This document shows, piece after piece, positions 33,641 through 44,325 of a DNA stretch of 64,000 nucleotides. Origin of the DNA: Pohlia nutans (taxonomy: Eukaryota; Streptophyta; Bryopsida; Bryales; Mniaceae); NCBI GenBank assembly GCA_022496805.1, contig CM040106.1, positions 8,742,001 through 8,806,000 on the forward strand, in the 5' to 3' direction. Positions within the stretch are counted from its first letter, which is position 1. The number at the start of each line of letters is the position of its first letter. The notes beneath the pieces were generated by a model. The model was not told the origin of the DNA, ran no database searches, and saw nothing but the letters and a program-made list of their open reading frames with translations. The position numbers were made by a program, and so were the translations under genes.

Positions 33641-34439
33641 CTTGAATTTTGTTTTATTATTCGTGGACTCCTTCGTCCTGGAGGCTTGATAGGCCGTTCC
33701 CACTTACAGTGCTTCTTTTGGGTTCTTAGGGCGCTCGAGATTTATCCATACTTCCCGCGCTCCCAATATGTTTGTCGCCCACGACGGCTTGATGGCGCCA
33801 AAGTGGTTGACGCGGTTGTAGTAGGTGGAAATTTGACGAAGTTTTATTTTATTCGTCGTCTACACGACAAAGCAGTTCTATGACGCGAAGTCTTTGTGGT
33901 CTTTCTCGTCAATCCCTTCTTCGTGCATCATGTAACTAGCTTTGACGCTGTGCTGCTCATTGATCAGCCAGAACTTTCCATCTTTGATGGCGTCCTAGCT
34001 AGTCGGCCGCTTGGCCTGGTCGCAAGGCATTCCGCACAGAGTTTGCTTCGTGCTCCTATCTGGCATGCTGAGAAGGAAGGTCATGATCTTTCTCGCATGA
34101 GCCGGCTCGTAACTCTTGATGTTCATGTGCGGAGGCGCATCGTTTAGTTGTTTGATGGGGATTGATTTTTTATCCTCGACCTCGAATAGGAACGCGTCAG
34201 TGCAAGACGACCCGAACGTCCTGTACGCTTCCGCCGAGCGCGTGTAGTCGGGTTTGTTGTTGCCCACCAGGATATCCGCATGCCTCTTCATTACATACCA
34301 ATTTATCATGCATGATCACCAATGGCTAGAAACTAGGACGTCTGTTTCAATCAGCCCTACATCATAATTTAGAGCGGCTTGAATTCTTGACGGGTGTAGT
34401 ACGCTTCATATGTATCATACATACAATTCTATCACTATG

Positions 34440-35370
34440 ACTTTTTAGGTCGATTCGACCTGAATATCAATTATAGTAAAGGACTTTGGGTATGTAGGAG
34501 TTACGGATATATTCTACGGTCCCATGAATATAGGTTCAATGGGATTCTGTGGGATGCTGTGAGCTTGGTCCTAGCTTGGGTGGAGGACATTTGGGGCCAT
34601 TTAGGTTGACTCGACCTGAATCTGTTTCTACTCTAGAATTCATCAACCATGTACTGTAATTGCGGATTTAGGTCGATTCGACCTGTTCCGCTGGATGGGG
34701 AGAGTGCTTCTACATGATGTTGTCTTCTACGTTTACGTTGGATTCACTATAAGATATGGTAGATTAGGTCAGGTCAACCTAACTGGATTGCAATTAAGGT
34801 CGTGTCGAGCTGAATCGTACGCATGTCTTTCCTTATTGCGTTCTAGGGTGAATTAGATCGATTCGACCTGAATTTCCTTTTGGTTCATCCTCATGTTCTA
34901 CCATTTTGTATTAGTTCTTATGTGTATTGAGTATATGACATGGTATTTTAGGTCGGGTCGACCTGAATGTACTGAAATTTAGGTCGATTCGATTTGAATT
35001 CAGACATAATCTATTTATATTTCACACATGGTACATTTTTATCTGGAAGAGATTACCTCCTATAATTCATCAGCTTTCTCTATATGTGCGATTTTAGGTC
35101 GAATCGACCTAAACTGCTAGAACTGGAGTGTTCTTTCTAGCATTGTTTGTTTTTAGTATTCATGTGTATTGCTTATAGTTTATGGTAATTTAGGTTGGGT
35201 CGAGCTGAATAGACTGCATTTAGGTCGATTCGAGCTGATTTGTGGCATTTATCGGTGAAGTTTAGATTGGGTCGATCTAAAGTACGATTTCTCACAAGAG
35301 TTTCTCTGTCTACATTGTCTTGGTCGAGCTAAACTGACATCGACCTAAATTGACCTCGACCTAAACTACC
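34440..35370. repeat. Palindrome-rich region upstream of copy 2
   Basis: About fifteen copies of TTAGGTCGA-N-TCGACCTGAA-type 20-mers spaced 20-120 bp apart, starting at about 34445, 34601, 34667, 34763, 34795, 34854, 34948, 34979, 35094, 35190, 35220 and 35262. A cluster of half sites lies at 35320-35360. The sequence between them is unrelated. The region is probably a 5' intron or leader of copy 2. Confidence 0.8.
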
Positions 35371-36900
35371 GCATGTCACATGTTTAACAAAAAATCAGAG
35401 TGCTCAAACAGACATGTACACAATGAACTCAGCGCATAGAAGAATGAAAGAGCGCACAGAAGATTGAATAAGGGAGTGAAGAACTGACCTAATCTCGTGG
35501 AATATGAATTTGAGAGTCTACAAACAATTTCTCCTGGTGGCCAAATTGAACCATCTCTAAAAAACCAACATTTCCCTCATTAGTGAACTGAAAGACCGAG
35601 CATTATGATTGCACTGAATTCGAGCGAGCATTAAGAAGCAAACCAAAACCCTAGTAAACAACAGGTTCAAAATCAAGCCATGAAAGCTACATTGAAGGCG
35701 ATTCAAGACAAAAACCATGCACCAAAAAAATCATGCACCAAAAAAATCATGCACCACTACCCAGAAAATCAAGAAAGAGCTCTCACTCCATCACTTTGAA
35801 TGAATTTGACAAATTCATTTGGTTCTCAATTTGGAAACATTTTGAAAAGTATACACCAAAATGAAACAGAATTGATTATGACCACGCTGCGTATCACCTT
35901 ATGAAATTAAATAGAATACCAGAGAATTCTGAATGTAAGAAGCTGCTAATTTGAACAACATTAAGGAACCTTTCACGTACACAACATTCAGTACCTTTAC
36001 TTGTACACAACATTCAATAACCTTTCCATCAAACTGCCTTCATGTACCCTACCAAGGACTTCTGAAGCCAAACCAAAACCATTCATTCGTGCAAGACCAA
36101 AATCCCTATCAAACATTATCAAGCAAACCCAAAACCATTGATTCGTGCAAAACCAAAATCTTTTTCAAGCAAAATGAATCACTATCCAAATAGTATTAAG
36201 CAATACAGAAAATGTATCAAGCAAACCCATAAAAGTTGGCAAGCCAAACTGAGGCCCTAACAAGCAACCAGTTTCAAAGCCAAATCTTAGCAAACAAGGT
36301 CCTAGCAAGGCATTGAAGCGACTCTACAGAAAGCAACCATGAAACCTCCACAAGGAAATCACAAGGTTTAGGGTTTAGTGTAGAATTACCTAATCCCTGA
36401 ATCAGGTTGTCAAACACAGACGTCCACCTTCAAGTAAGCGTGAGAAGAACTACCACTGAAGCTCTCCACCACTGCCACAGAACCTGATGCGCCCTCCACC
36501 GTCACGAAAATTGCGGCCCCGACTTCATATCCACATAACATAAAGCAGTGTCGCTGGAGAACTCAAACCCATTAGCACTGGCGTGCAAAAAAAAACCACT
36601 GATTCTAAATCCTAATCACCTTGAAACGCAAAGAAGAGACAAACTGCAGAAGGAAATTAACAGAGGAAGAGCAACAAACGCGAGCGAAGAGAAAACGCAG
36701 CAAGAAGGGAGAACAAATACAACCAGCGACGAGAGGAGGGAGTAGACACAACAAGCGAGGAGAACATACACAACGAGCGACGAGAGGAGGGAGTAAACAC
36801 AGCAACGACGACGGGGAGGGAGGAAACACACGCAGCGACAACAATGCGACTCATTCAAACCCTAGCCGAAATGAGAGAGACGAAACAAGGTTTAGGGTCT
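35371..36900. other. Stretch with no recognisable gene
   Basis: A-rich DNA with CAAGCAAACC and AAAACCATTCATTCGTGCAA words repeated at 36.06-36.18 kb. A GAGCGACGAGAGGAGGGAGTAAACAC-type segment is duplicated at about 36727 and 36776. It may be the promoter side of copy 2, but no core promoter could be fixed. Confidence 0.45.
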
Positions 36901-36904
36901 CCTT

Positions 36905-37085
36905 CCCACGGGCACAGGTACACAGGCCACAGGCGCGGGTGTATATACGAGCACGGGTACATATAGTTACGGGCACGAGTACAGATTTTCGGCATGGATA
37001 CACGGGCACGGGTACAGGTACATGGTAAATGGGCATGGGTACATGGTACACGGGCACGTGCACACGGTTACATCGTACAAGGTAT
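36905..37085. repeat. CACGGGTACA minisatellite
   Basis: Short irregular tandem units of the type ACGGGCACGGGTACAGGTACATGG, about 10-12 bp each. Confidence 0.75.
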
Positions 37086-37130
37086 ATGGTAGAATACCCC
37101 AAAAAATGTCGACGTCCATATGTACATATC

Positions 37131-37131
<1 letters not shown>

Positions 37132-37170
<39 letters not shown>
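37132..37170. repeat. (AT)n microsatellite
   Basis: Nearly pure AT dinucleotide run. Confidence 0.9.
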
Positions 37171-37172
<2 letters not shown>

Positions 37173-37708
37173 TCAAATTGGTTTTGGAAAATTGAGTAAA
37201 AAATCATGCATTTGGTGACAAAATGAATCAAAAATTGGGCTTGGTCATCGAACCCAACGTTTTATGTACTGCAATTTTTTATCATTAAAACCATTGCTAA
37301 GAGGAGGCTGAATTCCTAAAACTGACAGCCTCCACCTTAGCGGGCGGCTTGCCAAGAGGACATCAACTTTCACATCAGTTATTACTTTAGTTCTCACTGT
37401 CCATGCATGTTCATCATCTCACACTGACTCACGTCTCTCTGCCTGTTCTCTGCGAGTGGAGGCTCGGCATATTTTGGTCGAGTTTATTTTTGTTGATTTT
37501 GAAAAAATATATAATAAAGTTATTTATGTTCTTGGCATCTTTTTGAAGAATTATATATCTGCGGACCCTGCCTTCCACGTGCGATAGTAGACTCGTTGGC
37601 GTATATTTGACATTTGTTATAAAAAGAAGGTTCTTTATTGGAATTCTAATAGCTCATTAAAATCATGTCGATGTGCATTTTAACTTTACTTTTTATCTTA
37701 AACCTAAA

Positions 37709-37940
37709 GAAGGTATAGAATCATGTCAAATACAATGGAATATTGTTTTATAAGACTGGTTGGAAAGGGCTCTATGGACTTTTAAGGGTTAAATTGGATT
37801 TATTACATGAGTTCTAACTCATAGAAGGTATAGAATCATGTCAAATACAATGGAATATTGTTGTGTAAGACTGGTTGGAACGGGCTCTGTGGACATTTGA
37901 GGGTTAAATTTGGTCTATTACATGAGGTCTTACTCAAGAA
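37709..37940. repeat. 115-bp tandem duplication
   Basis: GAAGGTATAGAATCATGTCA begins at 37709 and again at 37824, and the following ~110 bp match well, including AAGACTGGTTGGAA and GAGGGTTAAATT. Confidence 0.85.
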
Positions 37941-38027
37941 TGTCATAGACTGGCAACTGTCATTTTAGTTCGTGGTTTAGCACATCCTACATTCCGGGCA
38001 ACGAGGACTACGCGCTGCAAAATCTTA

Positions 38028-38172
<145 letters not shown>

Positions 38173-38317
38173 ATAAATTTGAACATTACTGTGTTGTTCA
38201 AATAATTTCAGTGAAATACTTATTCTAATAACTACATCATTTATTTCTTGAACGTCCCAGCATCTTGAAACTGGATCACGAACAGATTTCAAACCCTGTA
38301 ACTTTCTCATACAACCT

Positions 38318-38528
38318 CGGATGATCTTTATGCTAGTCACCTTAGAAAGCCTATTAAATTCTGTACCAATTGTAGATAAAAATTTTAAATAAAATGTTTA
38401 GCAGTTGGATAGTATTTATTGATATCTATTAATACCCGATTTCTTTAATACTTACTTTTGAAAGTACTCACCTTGCCTTCCACGTACTATATACATAGAA
38501 AAAAATATATATAACATGTATTTGTACG

Positions 38529-38570
<42 letters not shown>

Positions 38571-38692
38571 CATATTATATATACGTATATTAGTACATGT
38601 ACATTAGTACGTATATTTTTGGGACCCTACCTTCAGTTGGATGATCTTTACGCAAGTCACTTTAGAAAGCCTATTAAATTCTCTACCAATCA
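38318..38692. repeat. Direct repeat, 320-bp spacing
   Basis: GGATGATCTTTAtGC(t/a)AGTCAC(c/t)TTAGAAAGCCTATTAAATTCT occurs at about 38318 and 38638. CCTTCCACGT words also recur at 37570 and 38475. Confidence 0.75.
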
Positions 38693-39950
38693 CAATAAAT
38701 CTTTGTGATAGGAAGCTGTTGATAATATTGGAGAGGCCTCCGACTACAAATATGTCTAATTTGTTGGGTACATCGTATGCTTACAATGGTCTTCTCATAT
38801 ACCCTTCATGTACATCTTCGCCATGCTAATATCTACTTCCGAGGCTAGAATCAACATCTGTTCAAGGGGTTGGTATGTGTAAAGGGATAATAAAGGTCTT
38901 ACATCGTAAATTTTGTAAACTACTAAAGTATTTTTAATTTTCATCCATCCACAATTCTCTATAGTATTGTATTGAGTTTTTAGAATAGAAGGTATATTTT
39001 GGACCAATCGTGACTTCAATCTTAAGTCCAAATTCTGTAGCCCCTAAATGCCCTTACCTATGTTCGGTTCAAGCAGTTCTCTGAGGATGTATTATAAAAC
39101 GCAACATGAATATTTGGAACTTGAATGATGTATAAATAAAAGTTATACATTTTAAATTCTAGATTCTATTAATATGATTAGATCTATTATTGCTATTACT
39201 AATATTTTCTATAAAATTTGAGACACTCATATATTAATAAAAATTTATTCTGTAATTCAATTATAAATAAGAAATAATTGATAACATGTGAATGAAATCA
39301 ATTATGATGGATTATAATGTAGTAATGTACGTGTTGTGATTTTTGAACAAAAATTAGAAGCTTGATTTTATGAGTTTATTCTTTCATTGAAGAACAATTT
39401 TAAAGTAAAATCTTCAAAATTTTGGATGAAACATAGGAACATAAACAGAGGAAAAATATTTCCACAAATTGTTTCCTTTTTGATCAAATCACACAAATAA
39501 TCATGGACTTGATCTCGCATAAAAATCTGAATTATAAAAAATTCACACTACAATAAGATTAGATGAAAATAATCGGCTTGGTATTTTAAATTTGAACATG
39601 AATCGTAGAAGGTATGAGCTCATGAAGTTTAAGATGTCTGATAATTCATCCATCCGTAACATACAGTCATGTACTTCATCATTTGAAAGAGTGTCCTATA
39701 TATTTGGAAAGCTAATATCGAAAGGGTCTATAGCATGAATGTATTTAAATGAAAGTATTTCGAATCCTATTATAGTGGTTGAATCAATGTATTAAATGTA
39801 GAATCATGATGAATTCATTGACAGTCACATGCTTTAAAATATTACCTTAAACGTTTAATTTATAATATGATTCCGGATCATTTTACCCTAAACCTTCAAT
39901 TTAGACCTTCAATATTAATAATGTCTTCATTTTCACGGAATTTCTACTTA

Positions 39951-40690
39951 TTATTAATATGCGTTCGATTATTTTCAAGGTTATAGCGAGGACAATAAAT
40001 TCTAGTATGAAAATAAGGAACGGACAATTAAGTTGTAAGTATTATTTTTAAATAAAAGAATTGCATTAAACGTAGAAGTCATGGAAAAAAAATTATGATG
40101 CATAAAAATCTCTAAAACTAAAACATAGCGCTAGCTGTAGTTTTACAATTACAATTACATATTAAAATACGAAGCACTCTGGCACTTTCAAGGTAAAAGA
40201 AAAAGTATCCCACAAGTTGCAAATACTTTCTATAGGTAAAATTCATGACAATATTAAATTTTTGCAAAAGTATATAGTATTTACAACGTCTGCAAAAAAA
40301 TAAAGTACAGTGCATGCAAAAATCTTATTAATATGCGTTCAATTATTTTCAAGGTTATAGCGAGGACAGTAAATTGTAGTATGAAAATAAGGAACGGACA
40401 ATCAAGTTGTAAGTATTATTTTCAAATAAAAGAATTGCATTAAACATAGAAGGCATGAAAAAAAAATTATGATGCATAAAAATCTCTATTACTAAAACAT
40501 AGGTTACATAGCGCTAGCTGTAGTTTTATAATTACAATTACATATTAAAATATGAAGCGCTATGACACTTTGAAGGGGAAAAACAAAAATCTCACAAGTT
40601 GCAAATACTTAGTTTTTTAATATTAATAGGTAAATTTCATGACAATATTAATATGCGTTTGATTATTTTAAATGTTATAACGAGAGGTTG
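39951..40690. repeat. Tandem duplication, period about 374 bp
   Basis: TTATTAATATGCGTTCGATTATTTTCAAGG starts at 39951 and recurs at 40325, with most of the following 300 bp repeated (AGCGCTAGCTGTAGTTTTA, CTCACAAGTTGCAAATACTT). A third, partial copy starts at about 40645. Confidence 0.85.
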
Positions 40691-42700
40691 AATTTTCAGG
40701 TGCAAGAAACTACATAGAGGACTTCTGCGTCTTGTGAAGAGACAGCAATTTCCTTATCGTGCAGCGTGACTTAGAATCCACACATTCAAGCAGTTCTGAA
40801 CAGAGTCAGAGTTTTCTTTGAAGGGATAGCCTGATTTTTCTTGATTATCTTGATTTACAGTTTCGTTACCAATGGCAGCAACCATGACAGCATTTGAGAG
40901 TAAAACAGCGTGAGAAGAAAGCTTGGCTGATCAACAGCGTGAGAAGAAAGCTCTGGAAGAACGAATCGATGTATGTAAATTATAATGTTTAAAAAAATTT
41001 AATTACAATGTTTGCTGTATTTTATTGCATTCAATCAATTGAAACGTTTTAGATAAAACAATCAATTGTATGAAAAGATGCAATGGACAAGTTCTAAATA
41101 TTTTAAATACATTAAATCATGCAAGAAAACAATGAAGACATCACACACAATGGATGTAATTAAATCGCTTTAAGTTGTCAATTACATTATTTTGTCATTA
41201 TTTAATGTCACTCACTAGAATATTAGAATGCGCCCTGACCTGTAAGTGGAGTACATTTTTACTTATTATTAATATAAGTTATATGCTTACTACTACAGTG
41301 AAAAATACATAGATACACTCAGGGAAGTAACTTAGTTAGTGTTAATGTTGGATACATTTGACCGTAAAAAGGTTATTTAATAGGGGGCTATGAAACAATT
41401 GGAATATGCTACTATCTATATTATGTTTAGGGTATATTCTACGTATATTCCACATAAATTCCAAAAATATTCCTAAATTGGTTTTATAACACCCTATATT
41501 ACTTTTAAAAACTAAAATGTCAATGTAGGTGAACTTGGGACATAGTGATTAGGGTGGTTGATGACTTGGAGGGCCGTTTTCACACTTAGACGTCACATTT
41601 GTAAAAAAAAGAAGTGTCCAATATGTAAAATATTTGCCAATACTGCATCATTAACACTATAAAATAATTACAAGAAATGTTGAAATATATTTTAAATGGA
41701 ATCTTTTCAAAATATTTTATATTATTTTGGAATATTTTGGAATATTCTAAATATATATTTGAATTCTTTAAAACATTTTTTCAATGTAAAAATTATTAAT
41801 GATCACAAACACCAGCTCAACGAGTCACCAACAAGTCACTTCACCCAAACATAAATCTTTGAGAATCAATCATTGTTGTTGTACTTAGTTTTAAAACACC
41901 ATTTTTTGTGGGCACCTAGATAGAGTACATCTTTGTATGCTCCTAAACTTTCAAACGCTAATCATGGTTTTTAAATTTATGAGAAAGTTTGCAATGAATG
42001 ACCTATTGGTTTTATTCAAATTTTTCAAAAATCAACTTATGATCAAACCTTATAATCATGTAATATATACGATAGATTGTTCCGAAAATTAATGTACAGT
42101 CTCACGACTAAGTCCTTTTTGAACTTCAACGGTGAAGTTTTCTACATAAATACCAATCAAGAGATAAAATTGCCTTTCTAAAAACATCACGAGAAAGTGA
42201 TAAAATTTTAGGAATGAACATGGTCCTTTAAGGGTTAAATACCCTAAAACCGTACATGAAATTTACAAGAAGTTCCCTCCCCGAGGTGGTTATTTTATGG
42301 TCAACTATGTTTGTACTTTCGAAAAAACCAACAAAGTGCAGTTTGAATAATATTATTATTATGATCTACAATTTAATATAGAGCAATGTCTCACTGTTGA
42401 ATTTTTAATTTTTATTTATTTATTTATTTATATTTTTTACTTTTATTTAAAAATAATAATAATTTGAAAAGAATTTTTCGTTTCCAATGTTCTTGTTACA
42501 TAGGAATGGAATCTATATTTGAATGAAGTATTCAAGTACTGTATAGAAATCTATTATTGTCGCGTATATTTTCAGTAAGCTTTCTTCCTCCAGAGTTGTA
42601 AAGTCCACCGAACTTCATGGACAATGCGATTTTTTAGTGGATGAGAAACGACGGTTCAAATTCTCCCTTCCTCTTCCCGCCACATTGTCCCCGCCTTATT
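40691..42700. other. AT-rich stretch without a recognisable gene
   Basis: No open frame with support. Sequence at 41690-41760 resembles the inner end of the 26.6-27.1 kb repeat in inverted orientation, so it may be another fragment of that family. (TTTA)n runs lie near 42410-42440. Confidence 0.45.
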
Positions 42701-42703
42701 GTC

Positions 42704-42710
42704 TATAAAT
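42704..42710 (+). promoter_or_regulatory. Possible TATA box of the DUF7869-type gene
   Basis: TATAAAT sits 54 bp upstream of the candidate start codon at 42758, a distance compatible with a short 5' leader. Only position and sequence support it. Confidence 0.35.
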
Positions 42711-42915
42711 CTTGAAGTGCGACTGAAATATTCCTTTTCTCGTTTCATTGCGTGCTCATGCTCCTCCGTTCTCGCACTCCACCACACCGGTTCTTGTACT
42801 CTCGCATGGTCGAAGGGAGGATTTTCTTTTGCTTAGGCTTTGAGGAGACTTTGTGTAGTTGCGGGCTGAGGCTGTATAATCGTGTCAAGAGGCGCTGTGT
42901 CCGCGACATATTCCG

Positions 42916-44325
42916 GTAAGAGATCACTACATATCCAGAACTTCAAATTCTAGGGTTAGCGCGCACGATTTAGATAGGGTTCATTTTCAGTTGCATCTCA
43001 TACTGTTATGTTATTGTAATGATTCCGACGGCGCCTTCTTTCCCACAATTGTATCTAAAGTAGCTTTCATTTGTAACCCACAGTGCAGTTGCTGTTGCTT
43101 CGATTCGAAATGCAGAATGTACATGCCGTTGCTTCTCGATATTGTCGCCGTAATTTTTGGGACATATTAGATTGACTCAACCTGAATATCTCGCCTCGTA
43201 CGGGAAGGAGAGTCATCCTCCAGTTTAGGTCGAGTCGACCTAATTGGCACCAACGTTACCTACATTTAGCCTTGTACTGGAGCAATATTCATCTTCCTGT
43301 TTAGGTCGACTCAACCTAATTTGCACCAACGTTACCCACATCTAGCCTTGTACTGGAGCGAGAGTGATCCTCAAGTTTAGGTCGAGTCGACCTTATTTGC
43401 ACCAACGTTACCTGCAAATAGCCTTCTATTGGAGCGAGAGAGATCCTCCAATTTAGGTCGACTCGACCTAATTTGCACCTCCGTTACAATATTGTAGTTT
43501 GGTACTGGAGCGAGATTTAACGTCGGGTTTAGGTCGACTCGACCTAAATCAATCAAGTATTCCAGACTTGATCACCTGACTTCTTGTGGTGTATTCTGGT
43601 CAAGTCGAGCTGAACTCCGTAGATGGCACAGAAAGTGATAATCCAATTTCAGGTCGAACCAATCTAAAGTATATCGAGCCCTTCCTTTCTGTAAACATTC
43701 TATGTTGTATTCCGTGCCATCTGTTCTCCTCCATTTTGCTCGAGGCGACCTAAATCGAGAGGACACTTAAATCTCATATGAGCGATACCCTTCCGTATGG
43801 ATCTGCTATATCCGCATTTGAGGTCGACTCGACCTAAACTACCCCTGATAGTTATCTTCTGTTCAAAACCCAGATGCGAGTCATATCTCTCACCCTTATA
43901 TTTCAACTCAGCCCGTGTCGACCTCAACTAAGGTACCCTTCCTTGTACGTTCATCAATAAACCGGATGAAGGAGGAAAACCTTCACATCAAGTTAGCTCG
44001 ATCCGACCTAAGTTGAGATGATATAAATCTATGTCTCTACAGCTCTGGATCGATATAATTAAGGTCTGGCAGAACTACATTGAGACATGGTCAAGACAGA
44101 TTAGGTTGAGTCGACCTAAACAAAATCTGAAGATTGACCATAGCCTTACGCTTGGGGCTCCAAGACTATCCACCCTTTTACTTTCGAATCCCTCCAGTTC
44201 CGTATGTACATCTTCCGAATCCCTCTTGTGATTTAGCTTGCGTCGAGCTAATCTAGCATATGGGGAGCCATCTCCAATGTTCTATACTCTAACTTAAGGG
44301 CTTGCTATCTTTCAGGTATCTTCAG
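42916..44325. repeat. First intron of the DUF7869-type gene, full of GTCGA palindromes
   Basis: Fourteen or so 20-mers of the TTAGGTCGACTCGACCTAAT type occur between 43166 and 44255, none in the flanking exons. Several are perfect palindromes around a central base pair (43453, 43529, 43820). The splice phase of the flanking exons fits, which supports this being one intron. Confidence 0.75.
43215..43560. repeat. 76-bp tandem array, one palindrome per unit
   Basis: TTAGGTCGAxTCRACCTAAT starts at 43225, 43301, 43377, 43453 and 43529, exactly 76 bp apart. The spacer GCACCAACGTTACC..AGCCTTGTACTGGAGCGAGAG is conserved between units. Confidence 0.9.

Larger units (their letters stand above)
30695..34291 (-). 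pseudogene. ParB-like plus methyltransferase-like gene, copy 2
   Basis: Three exons fit splice rules: A 34291-33641, B 33420-32075 and C 31648-30695, all phase 0. Exon A has a ParB/sulfiredoxin-like domain: SIPIKQLNDAPPHMN, then MPDRSTKQTLCGMPCDQ, then DGKFWLINEQHSVKAS (the (D/N)GQHR-like site) and ISTYYNRVNHF. Exon B has the VPEKWRQFKKDY..RSKNKK signature shared with copy 1, a strand ending PKVELLLLQNSD, and motif I SNIFSVFAGSKITCAAL. Exon C continues the fold, then an acidic/Ser run (DDESSSSSSSDDDEDEED), a basic cluster (SKSKRKKR), QALMQNL and a proline-rich tail. Breaks: several TAG/TAA in exon A, TAG 33112, a frameshift near 32920, TAA 32499, a frameshift near 32220, and TAG-TAA at 31163-31168. 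The function of the intact family is unknown; DNA binding or modification is inferred. Confidence 0.6.

Noticed and set aside
169..34291. TAG/TAA reassigned to glutamine, as in some green algae and ciliates
   Set aside because: The copia ORF of about 1,290 codons uses many CAG/CAA and no in-frame TAG/TAA, TGA stops also occur in the pseudogenes, and frameshifts accompany the stops.
34440..35370. TTAGG-containing repeats as telomeric DNA
   Set aside because: The repeat is a 20-bp dyad with TCGA core and irregular spacing, not a head-to-tail TTAGG or TTTAGGG array.
36597..37028. Plus-strand Arg/Glu-rich ORF and its minus-strand Leu/Cys-rich mirror
   Set aside because: Both derive from GAGGAGGGAG/CGACGAG simple repeats and the following CACGGGTACA minisatellite.
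43215..43560. Regularly spaced palindromic repeats resembling a CRISPR array
   Set aside because: Spacers are themselves conserved (tandem 76-bp units), no cas-like gene is near, and the context is a eukaryotic intron.
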